Source: Thiohalobacter sp. (GTDB lineage: Bacteria > Pseudomonadota > Gammaproteobacteria > Thiohalobacterales > Thiohalobacteraceae). From it: 5,677 bases of DNA. The stretch covers positions 1 to 5,677 of the forward strand of contig JALVEM010000019.1 of assembly GCA_027030825.1 (NCBI GenBank), read 5' to 3'. Of the stretch, positions 1 through 4,434 are shown piece by piece. How positions within the stretch are numbered: the stretch's first letter is position 1; each line of letters opens with the position of its first letter. The notes under the pieces are model-generated. The model searched no databases. It saw only the letters and a program-made list of their open reading frames with translations, and was not told the origin of the DNA. A program made the translations under genes and the position numbers.

Positions 1-564
1 GCACTCATGGAGCACGATCCGGACATCGCCTTCTCGGTCTCCCACACCACCCGTCCGCCGCGCCCCGGCGAGGTGGACGGGCGCGACTACCACTTCGTGG
101 ACGTGGCCACCTTCGAGCGCATGATCGAGGAGGGCGCCTTCCTCGAATACGCCCGGGTCTTCGACAATTACTACGGCACCTCGCGCGCGGAGGTCGAGCG
201 GCTGCTGGCGGCCGGCAAGGACGTGTTCCTCGACATCGACTGGCAGGGCGCCCGACAGGTGCGGTCCGCCTGGCCGGAGGCCGTGAGCCTGTTCATCCTG
301 CCGCCCTCGCGCGAGGCGCTGGAGGCGCGGCTGCGGGGCCGGGGCACCGACAGCGAGGAAGTGATCGCGCGCCGCATGGCGCAGGCGGTGGACGAGGCCA
401 GCCACTACCGGGAATACGACTATCTGATCATCAACGACGTCTTCGAGACCGCGCTCGAGGATCTGGCGGCCATCGTGCGGGCCGTGCGCCTGCGCGAGCC
501 GCGCCAGGCCTGCCGCCACGCCGACCTGCTGCGCGACTTGCTGGAAGGGGAAGGCGCGGTATAG
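1..564 (+). CDS. gmk: Guanylate kinase, 5'-truncated by the window edge
   Basis: Guanylate kinase phosphorylates GMP (and dGMP) to GDP with ATP in the cytoplasm, feeding GTP and (p)ppGpp synthesis. The frame is open from base 1 and ends with TAG at 562-564, giving 187 visible codons. The ATG at base 7 is internal: in E. coli Gmk the same position lies about 20 residues in, after the P-loop (SAPSGAGKSS-type), which is therefore outside the window. Visible are the GMP-binding stretch SHTTRPPRPGE followed by a GRDYHF segment, the NYYGTSR motif, the DIDWQGA strand (232-252), the FILPPS segment, the lid LRGRGTDSEEVIARR (from about 331) and YDYLIIND. Similarity to E. coli Gmk runs to the C-terminus, so nothing is missing there. 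rpoZ follows after 40 bases, as in E. coli. The identification is secure; only the start is unseen. Confidence 0.97.
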   Translation, partial: ALMEHDPDIAFSVSHTTRPPRPGEVDGRDYHFVDVATFERMIEEGAFLEYARVFDNYYGTSRAEVERLLAAGKDVFLDIDWQGARQVRSAWPEAVSLFILPPSREALEARLRGRGTDSEEVIARRMAQAVDEASHYREYDYLIINDVFETALEDLAAIVRAVRLREPRQACRHADLLRDLLEGEGAV

Positions 565-567
565 AAT
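538..567 (+). promoter_or_regulatory. Possible sigma70 promoter for rpoZ across the gmk stop codon
   Basis: TTGCTG (538-543) lies 18 bases before TAGAAT (562-567), which matches the TATAAT consensus at five of six positions; the overlapping TATAGA at 560-565 has a 16-base gap. The -35 match is only three of six. A start near 574-576 would give a leader of about 30 bases before rpoZ. The -10 overlaps the gmk TAG stop, so it would add transcription to read-through from gmk. This is consensus matching only. Confidence 0.4.
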
Positions 568-604
568 CGCGTGCTCCCCACAACCCCGGTGAGGTCAGCG
601 CAAC

Positions 605-871
605 ATGGCACGCGTCACTGTAGAAGACTGTCTCGAACACGTCGACAACCGCTTCGAGCTGGTGCTGGTCGCCTCCAAGCGCGCCCGCCAGATCGCCCGT
701 GGCGCCGAGCCCCTGGTCCCCTGGGACAACGACAAGCCCACGGTGGTTGCGCTGCGCGAGATCGCGGCCGGCCTGATCGATCCCCGCAAGGTGCTGGAGG
801 GTCCGGACGAGCCGGAGGCGCTCCAGGCCGCCGGCGACGAGATCACCATCGACCTCGGGTCCGTCGACTGA
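605..871 (+). CDS. rpoZ: RNA polymerase omega subunit
   Basis: Omega is the small RNA polymerase subunit that helps fold and hold beta' in the enzyme. The protein is 88 residues (E. coli omega is 91). It begins MARVTVEDCLEHVDNRFELV and continues with the family hallmark LVLVASKRARQI and with DNDKPTVVALREIAAGLID; the short acidic C-terminal tail is variable in the family. The N-terminal MARVT is fully kept. In E. coli these residues, with beta', form ppGpp binding site 1, so this polymerase is probably able to sense the product of the neighbouring spoT (inference). The start is supported by GGTGAGGT just upstream, with GAGGT at 591-595 and nine bases to the ATG. The gene sits 40 bases after gmk and 115 before spoT, the usual gammaproteobacterial arrangement. 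Confidence 0.98.
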   Translation: MARVTVEDCLEHVDNRFELVLVASKRARQIARGAEPLVPWDNDKPTVVALREIAAGLIDPRKVLEGPDEPEALQAAGDEITIDLGSVD

Positions 872-922
872 ATCCACGCCACCGACCGGCCCGCCGGGCC
901 ATTCTCCCGTCAGCGCAGCAGA

Positions 923-951
923 TTGGCCCGGGTCCGACAGGCTGCTATGAT
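923..951 (+). promoter_or_regulatory. Candidate extended -10 promoter for spoT
   Basis: TTGGCC (923-928, four of six against TTGACA) is followed after exactly 17 bases by TATGAT (946-951, five of six against TATAAT). A TG dinucleotide at 943-944 gives the extended -10 form TGCTATGAT. Transcription would start near 957-960, leaving a leader of roughly 30 bases that contains the spoT Shine-Dalgarno sequence. It lies in the only sizeable gap between rpoZ and spoT and suggests spoT has its own promoter besides read-through. No operator is recognisable; GATCGATCGATGATC just downstream is palindromic but too simple to assign. Confidence 0.55.
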
Positions 952-970
952 CGATCGATGATCCTGGGTC

Positions 971-977
971 GGGAGAA
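971..977 (+). promoter_or_regulatory. Ribosome binding site fixing the GTG start of spoT
   Basis: GGGAGAA lies nine bases before the GTG at 987. The ATG triplets at 947 and 958 are in other frames. The first in-frame ATG, at 1050 (residue 22), has no purine-rich stretch before it. The GTG is therefore the best start. Confidence 0.65.
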
Positions 978-986
978 TCCGGTGCC

Positions 987-3158
987 GTGGCGTTCGCGCT
1001 GACCGACAGCCCTGCTGCGGGAGAGTCCCGCTTCCTCATCAGCGACCTGATGGACATGCTCGAAGGCTACCTGCCGCGCGAGCAGGTCCGCGAGGTCTAT
1101 CGCGCCTATCTCTTCGGTGCCGAGGCCCACGAGGGCCAGCACCGCCTCTCCGGCGAGCCCTACATCTACCATCCCATCGCCGTGGCCCGCATCCTCGCCG
1201 AGATGCGCATGGACTATCAGAGCATCATCGCGGCCATCCTGCACGATGTGCTCGAGGACACGGACATTCCCAAGGAGGACATCCGGCGCGAATTCGGCGA
1301 GGCGGTGGCCGAGCTGGTCGACGGGGTCAGCAAGCTCGAGCAGATGTCCTTCGAGAGCCGGGCCGAGGCCCAGGCGGAGAATTTCCGCAAGATGCTGCTG
1401 GCCATGGTGCGGGACATCCGCGTCATCCTCATCAAGCTGGCCGACCGGCTGCACAACATGCGCACCCTGGGCGTCATGCGGCCGGACAAGCGGCGGCGGA
1501 TCGCCCGCGAGACCCTGGAGATCTATGCGCCGCTGGCCAACCGCCTGGGCATGAACCAGGTGCGCCTGGAGCTGGAGGACCTGGGTTTCGCCGCCCTCTA
1601 TCCGATGCGCGCGCGCGTGCTGGCCGAGGCCGTGCGCCGGGCACGCGGCAACCGCAAGGAGATCCTCAACCGCATCGAGACCGCCATCCGCCGGCGCCTG
1701 CGCCAGGAAGGCATCGAAGGCGAGGTCAAGAGCCGCGAGAAGCACCTCTACAGCCTCTATCTCAAGATGAAGAACAAGGGGCTCTCGTTCCGCGAGGTGT
1801 TCGACGTCTATGCCTTCCGCATCATCGTCGACAGGCCGGACACCTGCTACCGGGTGCTCGGCATCATGCACAACCTCTACAAGCCGGTGCCCGGCAAGTT
1901 CAAGGACTACATCGCCATTCCCAAGTCCAACGGCTACCAGTCCCTGCACACCATCCTCTTCGGGCCCTACGGCGTGCCCATCGAGGTGCAGATCCGCACC
2001 GCCGACATGGACCGGGTCGCCGAGTCCGGCATTGCCGCACACTGGCTCTACAAGAGCGGCGACGAGTCGCCCAACAGCGCCCAGGCGCGCGCCAGGGAAT
2101 GGCTGCTGGAACTGCTCGAGATGCAGAAGCACGCGGGCAACTCGCTGGAATTCCTGGAGAACGTCAAGATCGACCTGTTTCCCGAGGAGGTCTACGTGTT
2201 CACGCCGCGCGGCGACATCATGGAGCTGCCGCGCGGCGCTACGCCCGTGGATTTCGCCTATGCCGTGCACACCGAGATCGGCAACACCTGCATCGCGGCC
2301 AAGATCGATCGTCGCCTGGCGCCCCTGCGGACCCAGCTCAAGAACGGTCAGACGGTGGAGATCATCACCGCCTCCGGCGCCCATCCCAATCCCGTCTGGC
2401 TGAATTTCGTGGTCACGGCCAAGGCGCGCTACAACATCCGCCATTACCTCAAGCGCCTGCAGGCCGACGAGGCGGTGGCCCTGGGCCGGCGGCTGCTCGA
2501 CAAGGCCCTCTACGACGAGGGCAGCTCGCTCCAGGCCGTGACCGAGAGCGGCCGTCTCGACCAGGTGGTGGCCGCCTGCAATCTGGAGCGCCCGGAGAAC
2601 CTGTTTCGCGAGATCGGGTTGGGCAACCGCATGCCCATGCTGGTGGCGCGCCAGCTCCTCGACGGCGCCGGACGCCAGTCGCGGGGCGATGCCTCCTATC
2701 CCGACGGCTCGCATGCGCCCCTGCTCATCAAGGGCACCGAAGGCATGGTCGTCAGCTTCGCCAAATGCTGCCGGCCCATTCCCGGCGACCCCATCATCGG
2801 TTTCGTCAGCGCCGGGCGCGGCATCGTGATCCACACCCAGTACTGCCGCAACGTGGCCGACTACCGCAACCAGCCCGAAAAGTGGGTGGATGTGGAGTGG
2901 GAACAGGACGTCGAGGGCGAGTATCCGACCGACATCCGCATCGAGGTCGCCAACCAGAAGGGCGTGCTCGCCACCGTGGCCAGCATCATCGCCGAGATGG
3001 GCTCGAACATCGAGAACGTCGCCATCGAGGAACGCGACGGCATGAACACCTCCATGCTCTTCACCATCACCGTCTACGACCGGAAGCATCTGGCCCGCAT
3101 CATGCGGCGTCTGCGCCACATTCGCCTCGTGCTGCGCATCAGCCGCGTGGGGCGGTGA
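987..3158 (+). CDS. spoT: Bifunctional (p)ppGpp synthetase/hydrolase SpoT
   Basis: SpoT degrades (p)ppGpp to GDP/GTP plus pyrophosphate and can weakly synthesise it, setting basal alarmone levels. At 723 residues it is slightly longer than E. coli SpoT (702). The HD hydrolase domain (about 35-190) keeps all metal ligands: H62 in YHP, H86-D87 in HDVLEDT and D153 in LADRLHNMRT, so hydrolysis should be intact. The synthetase domain (about 240-355) has REKHLYSLYLKM, D273 in DVYAFRI, KFKDYIAIPKSNGYQSLHT and E333 in EVQIRT. The charge motif at 304-307 is KFKD, the basic form of bifunctional enzymes, not the acidic form of RelA. A TGS domain follows (about 400-462), then a helical region, a Cys-containing segment (C594, C595, C620) and a C-terminal ACT domain (about 648-723). 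Residue 249 is Ser where I recall a conserved Gly in the SGREKHLYS motif; this might weaken synthesis. A long antisense frame is only a codon-bias shadow. Confidence 0.98.
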   Translation: MAFALTDSPAAGESRFLISDLMDMLEGYLPREQVREVYRAYLFGAEAHEGQHRLSGEPYIYHPIAVARILAEMRMDYQSIIAAILHDVLEDTDIPKEDIRREFGEAVAELVDGVSKLEQMSFESRAEAQAENFRKMLLAMVRDIRVILIKLADRLHNMRTLGVMRPDKRRRIARETLEIYAPLANRLGMNQVRLELEDLGFAALYPMRARVLAEAVRRARGNRKEILNRIETAIRRRLRQEGIEGEVKSREKHLYSLYLKMKNKGLSFREVFDVYAFRIIVDRPDTCYRVLGIMHNLYKPVPGKFKDYIAIPKSNGYQSLHTILFGPYGVPIEVQIRTADMDRVAESGIAAHWLYKSGDESPNSAQARAREWLLELLEMQKHAGNSLEFLENVKIDLFPEEVYVFTPRGDIMELPRGATPVDFAYAVHTEIGNTCIAAKIDRRLAPLRTQLKNGQTVEIITASGAHPNPVWLNFVVTAKARYNIRHYLKRLQADEAVALGRRLLDKALYDEGSSLQAVTESGRLDQVVAACNLERPENLFREIGLGNRMPMLVARQLLDGAGRQSRGDASYPDGSHAPLLIKGTEGMVVSFAKCCRPIPGDPIIGFVSAGRGIVIHTQYCRNVADYRNQPEKWVDVEWEQDVEGEYPTDIRIEVANQKGVLATVASIIAEMGSNIENVAIEERDGMNTSMLFTITVYDRKHLARIMRRLRHIRLVLRISRVGR

Positions 3159-3190
3159 TTCGGGGAAGTGGGGTGCGAGGGGTGGAGCCG

Positions 3191-3215
3191 GAATCCAGAA
3201 GCAAGAAGCTGGAAG
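3191..3215 (+). repeat. Left arm of 25-bp inverted repeat bounding the gap
   Basis: This stretch is the reverse complement of 3962-3986 at 24 of 25 positions, the mismatch being C3195 against A3982. Bases 3196-3215, starting CAGAAGCAAGAAG, match perfectly over 20. It begins about 30 bases after the spoT stop. Together the arms enclose nearly the whole gap. Confidence 0.85.
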
Positions 3216-3394
3216 GGTTGCGGCTGTTCCGGGCGTGACCTCCAACGGCTCGCCCTCCGGGTGCCCTGCGCGTCGCGAGCCGGTCGGTGCGCTCGGGAAC
3301 TCGCCCTGCGGGCTCAAACACCCCTCGCTTGATCCACCGACCGACCGCGATGCTCGGCGTCGCCGAGTCGGTCACGACCGGAACAGCCGCAACC
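3216..3394. repeat. 179-bp element with 25-bp terminal inverted repeats
   Basis: The first 25 bases (3216-3240, starting GGTTGCGGCTGTTCC) are the reverse complement of the last 25 (3370-3394) at 24 of 25 positions. The left arm directly abuts the 25-bp repeat ending at 3215. The interior has weaker inverted matches (CCGGTCGGTG near 3280 against CACCGACCGA near 3337) and two similar CTCGCCCTSCGGG stretches. The whole could fold into a long hairpin. It has no coding capacity I can support and resembles a small non-autonomous palindromic element (inference). Confidence 0.7.
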
Positions 3395-3410
3395 TCTTTA
3401 CCTCCCGGCC

Positions 3411-3599
3411 TTCCGGACAGCGCACAGCGGTCTCCTTCGGTCATCCCGGAAAGCGCGTAGCGCCTATCCGGAATCCAGGAAAAACCATCAGCCGCACGGT
3501 ATCGATCGACGCGGTTCCTGGATTCCGGCTCGCGTTCCCCCGGCTCAAGGCCGGGGTCACTTGGCCGGAATGACGAAAGAAGAGAACCGCTGTCCGGAA
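3411..3599. repeat. 12-bp inverted repeat enclosing palindromic copy A
   Basis: TTCCGGACAGCG at 3411-3422 is the exact reverse complement of 3588-3599. The pair encloses the 135-bp element at 3441-3575. The spacer on the left reads CACAGCGG just after the arm, as if part of the arm had been duplicated. The right arm leads into TCCGGAATGATCG, itself like a degraded element end. Confidence 0.6.
3441..3575. repeat. Palindromic intergenic element, copy A
   Basis: It begins TCATCCCGGA and ends CCGGAATGACG, imperfect inverted ends. Inner arms are a perfect 14-bp inverted repeat: CCGGAATCCAGGAA (3468-3481) and its complement (3515-3528). A left hairpin has a GCGC/GCGC core around GTA (3453-3463). 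A right hairpin pairs CCCCGGC (3538-3544) with GCCGGGG (3550-3556). It shares the 17-base CTGGATTCCGGCTCGCG and the 18-base CTTGGCCGGAATGACGAA with copy B, while the centres differ. The form resembles REP/MITE-like repeats found between proteobacterial genes. Confidence 0.8.
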
Positions 3600-3650
3600 T
3601 GATCGAAAGCGAAACGCCGAGTGATGCGCCGCGGAAAACACAATAAACCC

Positions 3651-3680
3651 TTTCCGTGGTTTCCGTGTTTTCCGTGGCCA
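3651..3680 (+). repeat. Triple 9-bp array TTTCCGTGK, first set
   Basis: Three consecutive 9-bp units, TTTCCGTGG, TTTCCGTGT and TTTCCGTGG, cover 3651-3677 and are followed by CCAT. The same triplet-plus-CCAT layout recurs at 3930-3960. In one frame this reads as a Phe-Pro-Trp/Cys repeat, but I regard it as non-coding. Confidence 0.75.
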
Positions 3681-3690
3681 TCACAACCCG

Positions 3691-3714
3691 TCACTCCGGA
3701 CGGTGCGCAGCACC
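3691..3714. repeat. Truncated left end of the palindromic element
   Basis: TCACTCCGGAC followed by a perfect small hairpin, GGTGC / loop GCA / GCACC (3702-3714). Position and GCA loop match the left hairpin of copy B, but the stem bases differ on both sides. The rest of the element is absent. Confidence 0.55.
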
Positions 3715-3718
3715 ACCT

Positions 3719-3740
3719 TCAGTCATCCCGGAAGCCCGCG
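3719..3740. repeat. Second truncated left end, direct repeat of copy B start
   Basis: Twenty-two bases identical to 3753-3774, 34 bases upstream in direct orientation. The homology stops inside the hairpin, after AAGCCCGCG, and a C-rich 12-base spacer follows. It looks like an element end left by an abortive insertion, deletion or local duplication. Confidence 0.75.
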
Positions 3741-3756
3741 TACCCCCCACCCTCAG

Positions 3757-3888
3757 TCATCCCGGAAGCCCGCGCAGCGGGCTATCCGGGATCCAGGAAT
3801 ACGATAAACCACAGCGACAAAGATCAGCGTGGTTTCTGGATTCCGGCTCGCGCGTCCCGGCAAGCCGGGCCGCTTGGCCGGAATGACG
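3757..3888. repeat. Palindromic intergenic element, copy B
   Basis: A 132-bp relative of copy A. The left hairpin is strong: AGCCCGC (3767-3773), loop GCA, GCGGGCT (3777-3783), extended past one bulged base by CCCGGA/TCCGGG. Inner arms CCGGGATCCAG (3786-3796) and CTGGATTCCGG (3836-3846) pair with one mismatch. A central hairpin joins AAACCAC (3806-3812) and GTGGTTT (3829-3835). The right hairpin is CCCGGC-AA-GCCGGG. The right end CTTGGCCGGAATGACGAA (3873-3890) is identical to that of copy A. Confidence 0.8.
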
Positions 3889-3929
3889 AAGAAGAGGATG
3901 TTTGCCTGGAGCGGCTGAACAATCATTGC

Positions 3930-3960
3930 TTTCCGTGGATTCGGTGGATTCCGTGGCCAT
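3930..3960 (+). repeat. Triple 9-bp array TTTCCGTGG-like, second set
   Basis: TTTCCGTGG, ATTCGGTGG and ATTCCGTGG (3930-3956) followed by CCAT, the same layout as 3651-3680. The array directly precedes the right 25-bp inverted-repeat arm, so it may belong to the same repeat family. Confidence 0.75.
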
Positions 3961-3961
3961 T

Positions 3962-3986
3962 CTTCCAGCTTCTTGCTTCTGAATTC
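3962..3986 (-). repeat. Right arm of 25-bp inverted repeat bounding the gap
   Basis: Partner of 3191-3215 in opposite orientation. Its end runs into the 7-bp tandem array (first unit 3977-3983), so the repeat unit seems to include the start of that array. Only a few tandem bases (GAAT, 3191-3194) are kept at the left arm. It ends 58 bases before the ridA ATG. Confidence 0.85.
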
Positions 3987-4018
3987 TGAATTCTGAATTC
4001 TGTATTCTATATTCCTCT
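3977..4018 (+). repeat. 7-bp tandem array upstream of ridA
   Basis: Units read TTCTGAA (3977), TTCTGAA (3984), TTCTGAA (3991), TTCTGTA (3998), TTCTATA (4005) and a decayed TTCCTCT (4012): three perfect then three degenerating copies. It is markedly AT-rich in a GC-rich region and ends about 15 bases before the ridA Shine-Dalgarno sequence. Confidence 0.85.
3984..4013 (+). promoter_or_regulatory. Weak candidate promoter for ridA-recG inside the tandem array
   Basis: TATATT at 4008-4013 matches TATAAT at five of six positions. The best -35 at a sensible distance, TTCTGA (3984-3989, 18-base gap), matches only three of six. A start near 4020 would leave a leader of about 25 bases. Some promoter is expected because the spoT-ridA gap is long, but this assignment is weak. 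Confidence 0.25.
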
Positions 4019-4033
4019 ATTCCCCTCCCAACC

Positions 4034-4039
4034 AAGGAG
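4034..4039 (+). promoter_or_regulatory. Strong ribosome binding site of ridA
   Basis: AAGGAG with five bases to the ATG at 4045, the best Shine-Dalgarno match in the window. It settles the ridA start. Confidence 0.85.
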
Positions 4040-4044
4040 CGCCA

Positions 4045-4434
4045 ATGAAGAAGGAAATCATCCGCACGGACCGCGCCCCGCAGGCGATCGGCACCTATTC
4101 CCAGGCGGTGGCCGTTGGCGAGACCGTCTATCTCTCGGGGCAGATCCCGCTGGTGCCCGAGACCATGGAACTGGTCGAGGGCGACATGGCGGCGCAGATC
4201 CGGCGCGTGTTCGACAACCTGGCCGCCGTCTGCGAGGCCGCCGGGGGTTCCCTGGCCGACATCGTCAAGCTCAACGTCTATCTCACCGATCTCGCCCACT
4301 TCCCGCTGGTCAACGAAATCATGGCCGACTACTTCTCCGAACCCTATCCGGCGCGGGCGGCCATCGGTGTGGCCAGCCTGCCCAAGGGCGCGCCGGTGGA
4401 GATGGACGCCGTGATGGTCCGTGACAGCGACTGA
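4045..4434 (+). CDS. ridA: RidA family enamine/imine deaminase
   Basis: RidA (YjgF/YER057c/UK114 family) hydrolyses reactive 2-aminoacrylate-type enamines/imines, made by PLP enzymes such as threonine dehydratase, to ketoacids and ammonia; it acts as a cytoplasmic trimer. The 129 residues match the usual length and align with E. coli RidA throughout: AIGTYSQAV near the N-terminus, SGQIP (31-35), AAQIRRVFDNL, DIVKLNVYLTDL, and the PARAAIGVASLPKGAPVEMDAV block. The key arginine (R104, equal to E. coli R105) and glutamate (E119, equal to E120) are present, so deaminase activity is likely. The cysteine of E. coli RidA at position 107 is Ala here; it is not needed for deamination. Placement between spoT and recG occurs in other Gammaproteobacteria such as Pseudomonas. 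The end overlaps the recG start by 14 bases, so the two are probably co-translated. Confidence 0.95.
   Translation: MKKEIIRTDRAPQAIGTYSQAVAVGETVYLSGQIPLVPETMELVEGDMAAQIRRVFDNLAAVCEAAGGSLADIVKLNVYLTDLAHFPLVNEIMADYFSEPYPARAAIGVASLPKGAPVEMDAVMVRDSD

Larger units (their letters stand above)
3159..4044. other. Repeat-packed spoT-ridA intergenic region, no credible gene
   Basis: These 886 bases separate spoT from ridA, which lie much closer in compact versions of this locus. No frame here resembles a protein I know, and every frame is built from the repeats listed separately: two long inverted repeats, two full copies and several ends of a palindromic element, two 9-bp triplets and a 7-bp tandem array. 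No T-tract terminator is visible directly after spoT, but the many GC-rich hairpins would probably hinder read-through. The sequence is a mosaic: GC-rich in the left and middle parts, and AT-rich in the last ~50 bases before ridA. Confidence 0.85.

Noticed and set aside
7..9. ATG at base 7 as the gmk start
   Set aside because: Alignment with E. coli Gmk puts it about 20 residues into the protein, after the essential P-loop; the frame is open to the window edge.
888..900. GGCCC-GCC-GGGCC hairpin after rpoZ as a terminator
   Set aside because: The stem is only five base pairs and is followed by ATTCTCCC, not a T-tract. It could cause pausing but is not a supportable intrinsic terminator.
945..3317. 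790-codon open frame on the minus strand opposite spoT
   Set aside because: It mirrors spoT almost exactly, is dominated by His, Ala, Gly, Asp and Val as expected from the complement of GC-biased codons, and resembles no known protein.
3139..3684. 181-codon minus-strand frame in the spoT-ridA gap, and the 112- and 122-codon + frames at 3235-3573 and 3621-3989
   Set aside because: All run through inverted repeats and tandem arrays. The apparent Phe-Pro-Trp repeat in the last is just the 9-bp array translated. None has a convincing ribosome binding site or familiar domain.
3441..3888. CRISPR array
   Set aside because: The repeats are palindromic elements of ~133 bp with irregular distances and truncated ends; there are no regular short repeats with similar-sized spacers.
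3159..4044. Insertion sequence, integron or attachment site with a tRNA
   Set aside because: No transposase or integrase remnant, tRNA or clear target duplication is visible; only small non-coding repeats.
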